In this document: piece after piece, positions 11,501-19,803 of the stretch | Numbering within the stretch: position 1 is the stretch's first letter | How the letters are laid out: each line of letters starts with the position of its first letter | From: Diplonema papillatum | Taxonomy: Eukaryota; Euglenozoa; Diplonemea; Diplonemida; Diplonemidae | Direction of reading: 5' to 3' | Length of the DNA: 64,000 bases | NCBI GenBank assembly: GCA_030068145.1 | Contig: JAPJBO010000695.1 | Span: forward strand, 60,582 to 124,581 | The notes under the pieces: generated by a model | Seen by the model: only the letters and a program-made list of their open reading frames with translations | Database searches by the model: none | What the model was told of the DNA's origin: nothing | Program-made: the position numbers and the translations under genes

Positions 11501-11850
11501 ATGTCCATGAACCGACCTTGTTGGAACAGTTCGTTGACCATGTCCTCCGCCTTCTGTTCTTCAGTGTTTCGGCCGTCGATGTCTTCCATCAACAAATCCG
11601 TGTCGCCGCGTTCTTGGCACATCGTGTCCGACTTCGGAAACTTCGCCAGCGGAATCTCGGCGCCCCACTCTCGCTCTTCCACGAACTGGCACTTTTTCGT
11701 CACCGGCGCCACCATCGTCTCGCCCTTCGTCTTTGACACTTTGTGCAGGGGCACCACGCTTTCGTCGTCCGACTCGGACGACGACTCTTCGCTCACGCCC
11801 CTTTTCGTGCCATGCCGCTTTCTTTTCGAGGCCTTCGTCGGAACGCCCAT
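8506..11850 (-). CDS. Ankyrin-repeat TRP (TRPV-like) cation channel
   Basis: This 1114-residue membrane protein is predicted to be a non-selective, probably Ca2+-permeable, channel. Residues 1-225 are hydrophilic and Ser/Lys-rich. Residues about 229-470 hold ankyrin-type repeats (for example DLTQLQEHLEANPEL, NTVLHMAVYHNLPEM, GYTPFTLAAKLGKQEI). The segment MHPLILQLQQCKWDTFAGR (about 512-530) is the TRPV pre-S1 signature. Six membrane segments follow: S1 at about 534-555, S2 around 580-600, S3 and S4 between 610 and 675 with more hydrophobic stretches up to 760, S5 at about 778-798, and S6 at about 835-858. A re-entrant pore contains LLGQADL (about 817-823). A TRP-box-like stretch with the WRLQW motif follows S6. 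The C-terminal 200 residues are acidic and Ser-rich. The gene is intronless and ATG-started, in the same orientation as its neighbours. A flagellar or sensory role is only a guess. Confidence 0.85.
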   Translation of the reverse strand: MGVPTKASKRKRHGTKRGVSEESSSESDDESVVPLHKVSKTKGETMVAPVTKKCQFVEEREWGAEIPLAKFPKSDTMCQERGDTDLLMEDIDGRNTEEQKAEDMVNELFQQGRFMDMRPGSTRLSRDILAQQGTPFAKSSPEPNRGRTRSPRKVTIDQSPSPYSRAQSPSSVAEQQIAVKPKRNAWFSPRTPSPDRTSQAASLSTSKYASSKPAKTSKHALRKAYESQANTWNAGDSIFGMVRNGDLTQLQEHLEANPELADVKDALGANILHQSLLIDGPRQRQISCWLLEMHPKLLVQEYGSEAFLGEACLHFPIVHRDVAFARLLVGRYPEALLARARGSFFREPKEGCYFGEYPLLFAVSTNQPDLVSTFLEIGQQRLNLSKADHLSFVDTDKNTVLHMAVYHNLPEMYDFVESLCRKHCAGMLEEGSGALVNAQGYTPFTLAAKLGKQEIFDHLLRRCSIAEWRYGPLVCRKILLSELDRPHTSSDRVSAKGVLQILEEEEHSHLLMHPLILQLQQCKWDTFAGRCFLNRVLYVAAFVFIFFASSVLRGGQSRLFPATPSTDDPPLLSTDQEVVSILMIFSTFFSLFSSVFGLLSASDAVQEAGPVIFVALSVSLFLRYVIHFLLRDQPVSAHPDEWAKFAVCSSVFLLCLTAFFPSTAALTDALVISGAAYKLSLEVREMFTDGTQYLSCRGAQLMENLVSLSFSLSVFAAAVLRGIAGKASDGTCAAAADLTSAFSAMCLWIYVLWLLLGFRITGPFVIMVWKMLRSDMIRFLLIFGSFLFGFAQTFFILLNESGLEQFMRRVHHCFVALLGQADLSHHEDSNRFPILTTGLLLSYVLLVSVLLLNLLVAMMSSTYTEIQGEAEEVWRLQWTRLIFSIESEMSESERSHAGNCYWALINTDHGPKRFLVLPMKVDDSDVAQYQKKAEVKAASSATPDTFEAGSFQEKRGPSIEPMTRPKMERGAGLHDILEDPGNDSCSSDAVCRAFAAYYGDFVSKDDLLSARTSFQQSLTDAQLVQLLVGVHFAPGGSDFMNLLSRHYFGAPLPTSVPRAQCTRFFAALLQTTNKPVPEIRAILTSFAKTPRPGLIAPPSPELSASLRERNDPTP

Positions 11851-12820
11851 CTTCTTGTTTTCTCGGCGCTTCGTCGCCGAGCGTCGCGTGGGCCCGGCGC
11901 GCGCCCCGTATATCTTTGAGCCCGCACTTGGTTTTGTGTTGTCTCACGGTCCCGACGGTGGGGAACTTCGGTTCTATTTTGTTGTTCTTTGCTTTGTATA
12001 AGCACCTGCTTTTAAGAAATGCTCGAGGAGGTCCCGCCAGTTGCGAAATCTCGATAGAGGAGGAGACGTGCTGTAGCCCACACGGTGAATTGTCGCTGAA
12101 TGCGACGAGGTGGCCGCCCGTTTGCGAGCTATGATTCGCGACGAAGGTCGCACCCTCTCCGCCGGTTCTACCCAAGCTCACTTCTCGGCGTGCGGCACGG
12201 CATGAACAATCAAGAGAGGATTCCGATGCCGGTTCTGATCATATTCTACGAACGTGTCATCTTGGGTGCTACCAACAATTAGCAAGCGCCGCGAGTTGGC
12301 CGCATCGGATCATATTAAGGCTGTAGCGGGTTTGTCAAGAAACGGAGAGGCAGAGCGTTCTAGAAGGGTTGGCACGAATGGGGTCTGTGTCTTCCTGGAA
12401 AGGAAGCAACGGAAGGCCGTCGGCACTGAAACGTGTGGGACAGTGTGAAGGAAGAGAATCCCGTGCGTTCAACATCATCGGGTTAGATTCTATGGTGCGC
12501 AACTGGCGCAGGGTACGTCAAACATTCCAATCATGAGGTCCAGGTCTAGCTGACTATTCCCTGCAGGCTTTGCATGATTTTCAAGAAACTGTCCCCTCTC
12601 CCCGGACCCAAAGAACCACGGCCCGTCCAGTAGTCCCCGCCAGCGGGATGGTCCGAGCAGCATCTCTGCGGTGTAGAAGCTCCACGACCCCACTCTGAAC
12701 TGAAAGTTACGCAAGCCCCGAGTCGCCACCAGCGGGATGGCCCGGCAAAACGGGAAGGCATCTGCGGCGTCGGATCCCGTCCCCGCCCAGACGGCTGGTC
12801 CCTGTAGCCGGGACACGAGC
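11851..12820. other. Gene-free interval ending in minisatellite
   Basis: Nothing coding is supported between the ion-channel ATG and the end of the next gene. The left part is the 5' flank of the channel gene. From 12641 a minisatellite begins and runs into the 3' end of the next gene. Confidence 0.4.
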
Positions 12821-12915
12821 TCAGAACTGAGAGTAACGCACGCCCCCAGTCGCCGCCAGCGGGATGACCCGGCAAAGCGGGAAAGCATCTGCGGCATCGG
12901 AGCCCGTCCCCGCCG
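12641..12915. repeat. Imperfect tandem repeat, units of about 90-127 bp
   Basis: Three units each open with CAGCGGGATG (12641, 12730, 12857). They share GGCATCTGCGGCGTCGGA, CCCGTCCCCGCC and AACTGARAGTWACGCA. The first unit is shorter (89 bp) than the second (127 bp). The third overlaps the last ~30 codons of the minus-strand gene at 12821-14530, whose stop codon therefore lies inside the array. Confidence 0.75.
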
Positions 12916-14530
12916 CGCGGGCGCGCCGGCCGCCGAGGCGGCTGGTCCGCCCTGCGGTCGGTGGATTGGCGTGGCCACAGGCCCTGCCGACCGCGAGGGG
13001 CCCGACGTGCCGGAAGTCGCACGGCGACTCGCGATCGGCGGCGGGGCCCGCCGCCGGCGGCACCGCGTCGGCCGGGAACTTCGGCACCCGCCCCGCCCGC
13101 TCCCGCGACCGCCACCCGAACGGCGGCCGGTCCTCCTCTTCGCGGGGGCACGTCCCGGCCCGGGGGGCAAACGCGTCCCTCGGCACGCACACTGCATCCG
13201 CCGAAGTCGCCGGCCGCGCCGCCGCCTCCGGCGGCAGCGACGGCAGCGCTGACAGCGCCGACTCCTCAAGGGCACCTTGCCCTTGGTCTTCAGGGGAGGC
13301 CGCCAGCAACCGCCGCTTCAGGCGGTCCACGTATTCCGGACACGAAGTGTCGACGCCGGCCCGGATCCACCCCGACTTCTTCCCACGCGGCGTGTCACGA
13401 GGGGGCGCCGGGCTAAATGGAGCAGCCCTGCGCTGGGTCTCCGGCGCCGCCGGCTGCGGCGGCACCGCGAACCACGTGCAGTTAGCGTCGATCGCGGCCA
13501 CCGGCCGCCGCGCCGCCGCGACGGCGTGCCGCTTCGACCCCTCCGCGGCCGCGCCACCCCCCGCGGCTTGTGCGTTCGCCTGCGACAGGAGCACGAGCCG
13601 GTCCATCACCGACAGCCGCGGCTTCCGCGGGCTCCGCAGCCTGCCCGGCGTCCGGGCACCCGCCGCCGCGTCCGCCCGCGTCGGCGTGACGGCCTGCTTC
13701 GGCGCCGGCGCCGACTCCTTCTTCGCAGTGCTCCCCCCCCGCTTTTTCCGGCCGCCTTCGCGCGGCTTCGGCGCGTGGAGCTTGCCGTTGAGCAGGACCC
13801 GGTAGTCCATCGTCGCCTTCGGCGACGATAGAGCGCCCGCGGCGCGCTGCGCGGCGATGGCCGCCGCAAGGGTCACCGTAGCGGTGACCGATCTAGCCGC
13901 GAGGAGCGAGGAGACGAACAGCAGGGCGAGGCCGTGCACTCTCAAGCAACTCGGCGTCTTCACTGGGTTCCGGGGCACCGGCTTCAGCTCGAACGCGCCG
14001 AGCGGCGGGCGGTGGCGCGCCTTTTGCCGCGCGAGCCGCGCCCGCAGGCGGGCGACCTTGGACTTGAGGTTCGGCAGCGCTTTCCGCAACGAGACGATCG
14101 CGAACACGTCCTTCTTGAGCGCTTCCCCGCGCTTCGCGCGGATCTCGGCCAGCCGGGGGAGCGTCGGGTCCGCCTTCGGCGGCGGCGACGAGTCGGCGGC
14201 GGCGGCGTTCGTCTTCTCGTCCTCCGGGAACGCCTCCTGCATGCCGCGGAGGAGGCCGGACAGCCCGCCGGCCTTGAGGGTCGGCGCGTCTATCAGGAAC
14301 TTCCGCTTGCGCGGGCTCCTGCACGAGTCGTCGCGCGGCGCGGCCGCGTTCGGCTCGCTGACCTCCGGCAGCTCGAGCTGCTGCGGGTTGACCCGCTGCA
14401 GCAGCCGGGCGAGCGACTCATCGTGCACCGGCTTCGCGCCTACCGCCGCCTTCGCGCGGCGGAGCTGGCTAGTGACGTCGGACAGGAAGCAGTCCGACAC
14501 AGCGTTCGGCTCCTCCGTCGCCCCGTCCAT
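12821..14530 (-). CDS. Unrecognised Ala/Pro/Ser/Arg-rich protein
   Basis: I do not recognise this 569-residue protein. It begins MDGATEEPNAVSDCF and is rich in Ala, Pro, Arg, Lys and SPRK/SPKA-type motifs (SPRKRKFLIDAP around residue 72, SPRKPRLSVMDR further on). A short coiled-coil-prone Arg/Leu segment lies at about 140-172. A hydrophobic stretch (about 200-235, LALLFVSSLLAARS onward) could be one membrane helix. The C-terminal third is low-complexity, and its last ~30 residues come from the minisatellite. GC content and codon use match the confident genes, and the frame is open over its whole length, so it is likely expressed. The open frame continues upstream of 14530 to 14761, but the first ATG giving protein-like composition is at 14530. 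Basic SPRK motifs would fit a nuclear or microtubule-associated protein; this is not established. Confidence 0.6.
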   Translation of the reverse strand: MDGATEEPNAVSDCFLSDVTSQLRRAKAAVGAKPVHDESLARLLQRVNPQQLELPEVSEPNAAAPRDDSCRSPRKRKFLIDAPTLKAGGLSGLLRGMQEAFPEDEKTNAAAADSSPPPKADPTLPRLAEIRAKRGEALKKDVFAIVSLRKALPNLKSKVARLRARLARQKARHRPPLGAFELKPVPRNPVKTPSCLRVHGLALLFVSSLLAARSVTATVTLAAAIAAQRAAGALSSPKATMDYRVLLNGKLHAPKPREGGRKKRGGSTAKKESAPAPKQAVTPTRADAAAGARTPGRLRSPRKPRLSVMDRLVLLSQANAQAAGGGAAAEGSKRHAVAAARRPVAAIDANCTWFAVPPQPAAPETQRRAAPFSPAPPRDTPRGKKSGWIRAGVDTSCPEYVDRLKRRLLAASPEDQGQGALEESALSALPSLPPEAAARPATSADAVCVPRDAFAPRAGTCPREEEDRPPFGWRSRERAGRVPKFPADAVPPAAGPAADRESPCDFRHVGPLAVGRACGHANPPTAGRTSRLGGRRARAAGTGSDAADAFPLCRVIPLAATGGVRYSQF

Positions 14531-15029
14531 GATGCATCGTCGAACACCCTGTTCCTTATTCACCCTTCCCTTGAGCCTGGTTGCCTGAATGAAGAGAGAG
14601 AGACGAGTCACAGTGCAGGAACCATCTCTCCGGGGAGTTCCCGGTCTCCGCACATGAAGACTTGGCTGCACTGTGACTTGATGGTGCTTTGATGGGAAAC
14701 TTTCGCTGTTGTTTCTTGTCGGGGGCGAGGAACTCGCTGTCATCAAGTATCTTCGTACCAACAGACCGGACGAAGGCGACGATGCGTGCAGTCCAGCCGA
14801 CCTGACGCGAAGCCAAAAACGGAGAGAGGATTGTGTGAGCGAAAGGGACTAGAGACGGGGCTAGTCAGTGCTCGCACTAACTTTCAGGAGGGCCTCGTTC
14901 AATCGAACGGACCACCCCCACCCCTGAACCTACCTATCACACAGGAAGTGGACGGGCATCTCTGGGAATTATTGTGGGAAAATACTCGAGGGACTGCCTT
15001 GTGCTCATTTCGAAGGAGGCTAGAGGGAG

Positions 15030-15215
15030 AAAAAAATACAACTACAAAGTGGGTCGTTTTTGTTGAACGCTTACGCCCGCCACACCCAGATTTACCTGTG
15101 TTTCGTGTGGGCTACAGCACATTTACCTCCTTTGATTTATCGCAACTGGCAGTCTCCTCAAGCACTTCCTACAAAGCAGGTGCTTATACAACAAAAAAAC
15201 TTCCGGAGTGCGCTT
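15030..15215 (+). repeat. Dispersed repeat family A, copy 1
   Basis: The copy contains ACTACAAAGTGGGTCG, then GGGCTACAGCAC, then a variable part, then CTACAAAGCAGGTGCTTAT and CTTCCGGAGT. The same order is seen at 60960-61140, and partly at 16272-16353, 22315-22350, 42294-42430 and 42899-42965. The copies are too degraded to define ends. Confidence 0.6.
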
Positions 15216-15340
15216 TCTTTGGGGGAGAGGATTCGGCTCGAATAAAGGTTCTTGTTTTTGCTGACTCCACCAGACCACAGAGCAACTGTGCTGTGAGGTT
15301 GGCGGTATTACCGGGGGCTCAAACGAGTATCAGTACCGGA

Positions 15341-15445
15341 TGCAAGAACGCGCTTGGAAACCGTGCCGCTACAATTCCTGTCCCATCTGCCGTCTTTTGG
15401 TCCCTTTAGCTACGGACACATAGGCGGGCCAGGACGGAGTAGGAT
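15341..15445 (+). repeat. Dispersed repeat family B, left part
   Basis: GCAAGAACGCGCTTGGAA followed by CCCATCTGCC and TAGCTACGGACACATAGG matches the left part of the copies at 186 and 22068. The right half of the family is missing. Confidence 0.5.
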
Positions 15446-16192
15446 CAGCTCCGCCTTGGCTGGTTTGGAACCTAGCATAGCCACTGTTGGCAAGTCACGT
15501 TCGGTATTGCGCTGCGTACATGAAAAAAAAAAAAGGTTGAACGCCTGGAAAGATTTCTGAGCCGCCAGAACGCAATGAGGGGAGGGACCCCGTCAGGCGG
15601 GCGTTGTTGCCTGTGTGAGGAGGGCAACAAAAACTCACAGGGCGACTAGAAGAGTCGCGCCCCGAAACGGTACAATAAAGTCCAGTTTTCCTGCCGAGGA
15701 GGCCCGCAGTCCACCAGCCCCGATTGCAACCCAGAAGGTTAGACGTGTACCGTTGCAGCGGTGGGACCGTGCCCCCGACGAAAGTGCACCTGAATACCTC
15801 ATGTCACCCTTTGGTTTGCAACCGCGGCTTTTGTGTGTGCACGCAGGCCTCCGCAGTTCTCGCGTTGAGGGTGTTCGCACGCAGTACCAGGGTGCGGCTG
15901 ATGGCACTCGTTTCTCGCCACCACCAGATTTCGGCGGGAGCCTTCCGGGCTGCTTCTACTTTGTTCACTTGACCGGACTTTGCGTTAGTCGTATGACTCC
16001 TTTCGATGTAGACAGAGCAGACAAAGTAGACGAGCAAGCACGTATCGCACCTCCAAGAGAGGAGGCTGCACGCTGCAATGCGGAAGGTATGGGGCGACAC
16101 CGGCGATTAACGTCCACAGTGCGCGCACAACTTGTGTTGTTCGGTTGCATTGGGTAGCCAAAAGTGCTCGTTTTCTGCGGTGTGTTAGAGTT

Positions 16193-16353
16193 TGCTTAAA
16201 ATTCCGGGGGGGGGGAAGGGGGTTCAGGGTCTCCGTGTGACCGTTGTTAAATGAGTTTTCTTAGAGCAAGAATGTTTTGCGTGCGGGGCTACAGCACGCG
16301 CTTCCTCCTTTGACACGTGTGAAACTGGCGGCCTCCTGACACGAAAGCAGCAA
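16193..16353 (+). repeat. Family D copy followed by a family A fragment
   Basis: The family D core GGGTCTCCGTGTGACCGTTG (16230-16249) and its trailing TTCTTAGAGCAAGAA match the copy at 56535-56615. A family A fragment (GGGGCTACAGCAC and AACTGGCGGCCTCCT) follows directly. Confidence 0.55.
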
Positions 16354-16567
16354 GTGGGTAAGAAAGAACGTGGGCTGGTTGAGTTACGGAGTGAGAAGTC
16401 CTGTACTACGTGGTGCGATCAGCTTCAAGCTTTGCCGGGTTTGTGCCCAGTTCTTCCCGGGTGGCTCTGCGGGAGGCTGGTGGATCCCCACCATTCGACA
16501 CGGACGGTGGGCGAAAGAACACACCTTGATCCCCTCTCTCAGCTCGCCAGGTTCCTTTCGCGCCGGT

Positions 16568-17242
16568 TCACAGCTTGCTTTGGCTCTGCACGCCGAGATG
16601 CTTCGCGAAGAACCGCGCGGTGGACAGCAGCTGCTCCTCGGTGATGCTGTGCCCGAGGCCGGGCAGAACGGAGAGCTCGACGTTCGAGAAGCCGGCCTCC
16701 TGCAGCTTTTTGAGGGCGCTCTTCCCCGACTTCACCTTCACGACGTCGTCCGCTTCGCCGTGCGAAAGCAGGACCGGCGTGCCGTGCGGCCCCGGTCCAA
16801 GCTTCTTCCGCATGGCGTCGTTCACGACGAGCCACCCAGCCAGCGACACAACCGCCGAGAGGCCGGTAACTTCGCCGCTGCACACGCAGGCCAGGCTGAG
16901 AGCCGCGCCTTGGGAGAACCCCATGAGCCCCACCTGCTGCACCTTCTTCTTCTCGACCGCGACGATCGCGGCGATCGACGCCACCGCCGCGGCCGGCGTT
17001 TCGCTGTCGAACTTCCACCACGACGTCACGTCCCGCTTCGCATCGATCGGCGCCGTCGGCAGGAGAAACCGCACGGTTCGAAGCTGCTCCGCGAGGTACA
17101 AAGCCGCTGGATACCACCCCGCGGCGCTGTCTCCGTACCCGTGGAGGATGATGACCGACGCCTCATGCGAGTACCCTTCGCACGGTCCCACCTGGTATAT
17201 GTTGCGCGCCTCGTCCAAACCCTCAATTGGAACCGCAGGCAT
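16568..17242 (-). CDS. Acyl-protein thioesterase / lysophospholipase-like serine hydrolase
   Basis: This 224-residue alpha/beta-hydrolase of the phospholipase/carboxylesterase (APT/LYPLA) family removes acyl groups from S-palmitoylated proteins or lysophospholipids in the cytosol. The oxyanion-region motif LHGYGD is at 33-38 and PTAPI at 62-66. The nucleophile elbow is GFSQG (108-112, Ser110). The acid is in HGEADDVV (Asp165) and the catalytic histidine in GLGHS (His198). Length is exactly that of the family. The intronless frame starts at an ATG about 45 bp downstream of a long C tract (minus strand) and a CTAG/GAG acceptor candidate. It is closer to APT1 than to bacterial carboxylesterases in the WW/F segment after the PTAPI motif, but substrate cannot be read from sequence. 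Confidence 0.9.
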   Translation of the reverse strand: MPAVPIEGLDEARNIYQVGPCEGYSHEASVIILHGYGDSAAGWYPAALYLAEQLRTVRFLLPTAPIDAKRDVTSWWKFDSETPAAAVASIAAIVAVEKKKVQQVGLMGFSQGAALSLACVCSGEVTGLSAVVSLAGWLVVNDAMRKKLGPGPHGTPVLLSHGEADDVVKVKSGKSALKKLQEAGFSNVELSVLPGLGHSITEEQLLSTARFFAKHLGVQSQSKL

Positions 17243-17261
17243 GGTGGCTTTTGTGTCCCTC

Positions 17262-17308
17262 TAGCAGGTCGCGATGTCAAGGGGGTTGGGGGGGGGGGGG
17301 GGGGGGGG
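17262..17308 (-). promoter_or_regulatory. Candidate trans-splice acceptor region of the thioesterase gene
   Basis: Read on the minus strand, a run of more than 20 C residues (17288-17308) is followed by CCCCTTGACATC and then by CTAGAG just before the ATG at 17242. A long pyrimidine tract followed by AG is what a spliced-leader acceptor requires. The trans-splicing itself is inferred from the suspected lineage. Confidence 0.3.
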
Positions 17309-17499
17309 CGAAGGGATGCCTTCTTTTTTGGCCTCTTGCCTGTTGTCGCCAACGACAGCAAGTGTCAAAGCAGCCTCTCCCCTCCCTCCTGAGTGTCGTT
17401 TGAGGAATCGCCCTTGACACTTGATTTCTAGTTTCGGCCAGCCCGACCGAGAGTCGACCAGGTGATGTAGTGACGGAACGCTCTGTCTAAGACTGGGCT

Positions 17500-18265
17500 G
17501 GCTGCATACGTGCATACGTATGCGTATGCAGATTTGAAAATATGCATACGCATACGGCTGCATGCGTATGCATATGTGGGGCTGTGTGAGGCAAGCCCGG
17601 CCTTCTCTGCTGCCTGACGGGCCTATGAGTGAACACGGTGGAGTCCAGAGCCCCAGAAACTGGAGTTGAAAAAGCGGGTGTCGCACGCTTTTTAGGTGTG
17701 ACTCGCGTCCTTCTGAGGCTGGACCTCACGTGTAACAATGCAATGTACTGGCAAGTGGTAGACTACGGGGTAGAAACAGGTCGATGAGGATGCGTGCCAC
17801 GGTCAATGTCTGCCTCGCTTTTTCCCCGACGACGTGCAGTGCTTCGAACGCCAGCTCGAAGCACTGCACGAGCATGCTTCACGGCGCACGACAGCCTACA
17901 ACGGGCTGGCGGAAAAGGCCCGCACCGGGCCTTTCCGCCAGCCCGTTGCTCAGCAGATCCTGAGACAACCAGCTTCGGTTGCCTCATCGGAGCACGGCTC
18001 GTCGGCTTACGGGAGTGAACACACTGCCCGTGTACCCGGGTTGCGGCGGACATGGGTTCCGTCGACACTCATCAAACTCTGCTTTTAAGTATCCTTTTCG
18101 ACACCCCCTTCGTCCTGGACGAAGGAGGTGCATTGCCAGAGAAGTCACAGCCATATGCATAGCCGTATGCATACGTATGCATACGTATGCATAGCCGTAT
18201 GCAGCGCCGTATGCGTATGCAGGTTTGGGTACATACGCGTATGCAGCCGTATGCAGCCACCATAG
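17500..18265. repeat. Palindrome-rich element: GCATACGTATGC arrays bracketing two long hairpins
   Basis: Short arrays of GCATACGTATGC and its variants lie at 17503-17577 and 18152-18262. They share CGTATGCGTATGCAG followed by RTTTG as a direct repeat. Between them lie a perfect 15-bp stem with an 8-nt loop (17833-17870) and a 21-22-bp stem with a 3-nt loop (17901-17945; arms ACGGGCTGGCGG... and ...CCGCCAGCCCGT, one unpaired A). A related array is at 50545-50730. No coding function was seen. Confidence 0.65.
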
Positions 18266-18659
18266 GTCTAAGAGGGGCAACAACACGGATGCCTCGGATC
18301 AATCACTAACCTGGAATCTAAACACTTTTTCAAAAGATCCTGATCGGAGCCATCTGCTATTGGGTGCAGCATACCACTGAAGCGATTCAGCGAATCCCTC
18401 GCTGCAAGAAACAATTGGAAGCGTGCGGTACGAAGTGCGGAATATCAAAAAACACGCACAGCTTCGTCTTCCCCGAGGTTCACCCTGTTTGTCTCAGGCC
18501 AGCCACCATAACCCGCTGTGACGACATCTTTGTACCTTCTCAATACAGCAACCCGCAAGATTGTTACTTCGGAAAACTGGAATTTAAATATGGAAAGAAG
18601 GGAAAAATGGCTCAGCTTTTGTTTGATGATTGCTTTGCAGAACGGGCTAGTGGTCGAAG

Positions 18660-18845
18660 GATACGAGAAGCCCTCCGGGCCCGCCTTCTCAAGCGCGGAC
18701 GCGGACGCTGGTCCTGTTCGCAATTCGGCAAACCGCGCCGCCCACTGCGCCATCTCGGAAAGGCGGTTCGGCAAGAGGTATCTCAGCAAAAACGGCTGCC
18801 GCGGGAAGAACTCGGAGAGAAGACTTTTCCGCCGGGACGGAACTG
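18660..18845 (-). CDS. Possible single exon of an unrecognised minus-strand gene
   Basis: This GC-rich minus-strand stretch begins after a TGTTGCAG acceptor-like site. It reads as an amphipathic, protein-like segment with FFPRQPFLLRYLLPNRL, then SEMAQWAARFAELRTG, and ends near a GTATCC donor-like site. The opposite strand translates into Arg-rich sequence typical of an antisense frame. Neighbouring exons could not be found, so this is a weak candidate and may be a remnant. Confidence 0.25.
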
Positions 18846-19035
18846 CAACACGTGCAATTTATGATGTGAATATGACGCTTGGACCGCCTTTAGAACGACG
18901 CTGGAGTACATTATTGGCCATAGCGCTCGGCCGAATGGCTGGCGTGAGTCGCCGTTCGCTATGTTTCCGGATGATTTGCAGGCACGCGGGTCCGATTCTC
19001 AACTTCTCGACCGCGACGTAAACAGGTCAAGTCGG

Positions 19036-19165
19036 CCTTCAATAAGGCGGACCACCATCAACGCGGAACCTGAGTGTGCGCAGACAGGGCAGCGGTGTGA
19101 GTCTGGTTTGTCAGGTGGCTGGTTCGTAGCTCGTCGCACAGCCCAGACCACCCGTGCTGCAAGAG
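19036..19165 (+). repeat. Dispersed repeat family B, right part
   Basis: AAGGCGGACCACCATCA, then CCTGAGTGTGCGCAGACAGG, then GTCAGGTGGCTGG match the copy at 22140-22262. It lacks the left part. Confidence 0.6.
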
Positions 19166-19303
19166 CACAGGCAATTCCGTCTTGGGAGAAGGCCCCTCCA
19201 ACCGAAACTGCCTGGCACGGCGCGCCTCCGAAGCATCGCGGTGCCACAACACAACCTCATCAAGGCTCGAGTCGGAGGCAGCCCGATGGCCCGATGACAC
19301 TAC

Positions 19304-19484
19304 TGAGCCGGCCCATCCCCTCTTGATAGACCGTGTTAGACCGAAAAATACAGCACCAGGCAACTCGATGCAGCTCTCGGGACTAGGGATGGACCTGATA
19401 GACCGTGGTGGACCGTGATTCACTGTGATAAACAGCGGCAGGCACTTCGATGCAGTTTCGTGAGATAGGGACGGACCGGCTCAA
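19304..19484. mobile_element. MITE, copy 1 (family C)
   Basis: This 181-bp element begins TGAGCCGGCCCATCCC and ends GGGACGGACCGGCTCA, which are inverted repeats of 16 bp with two mismatches. It is flanked by the direct repeat ACTAC at 19299-19303 and 19485-19489. The interior is over 90% identical by eye to the copy at 36121-36300. There is no coding capacity. The 5-bp target duplication points to a DNA transposase acting in trans; superfamily unknown. Confidence 0.88.
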
Positions 19485-19803
19485 CTACGCAAGCAACAGC
19501 CGCACCGCCGGCGCTCAGGACGACGCCGGTTTCGAAAGGCTGGGGTCAAACGGTCGTGACTGCCCTCGTGAGTAAGGTCACGCATCCCGGCGTCGGTGCA
19601 TGCGAACACGGACGCACCCCCCGGCGGCGCTGAGGATTCGCGGCTACCCACACAGCACTTCGCCAGATGATACCGCCACTCTTCCCTCGCCACCCCGGGA
19701 GAGCGGTTAGCAAGAGGCAAGGCGGGTCGTCTGAAGGTGCGAGGGGCTACAACCTCTCCCCTCCCCGGCAAACGGCACGGAACCCCGAATTGCCGCCGGT
19801 CGG

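Larger units (their letters stand above)
14531..16567. other. Gene-free, repeat-derived interval
   Basis: The interval holds family A (15030-15215 and 16272-16353), family B (15341-15445) and family D (16193-16275) relics, and an A-tract at 15521-15534. No frame shows family similarity or exon-like composition. Confidence 0.5.
18846..19803. other. Gene-free interval with family B and MITE copies
   Basis: The interval holds family B (19036-19165), the MITE at 19304-19484 and the 3' flank of the exoribonuclease gene. No other feature was recognised. Confidence 0.45.

Noticed and set aside
18364..18864. Plus-strand frame of 166 residues
   Set aside because: Arg-rich antisense-type composition in the GC-rich part. 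The minus strand reads more like protein there.
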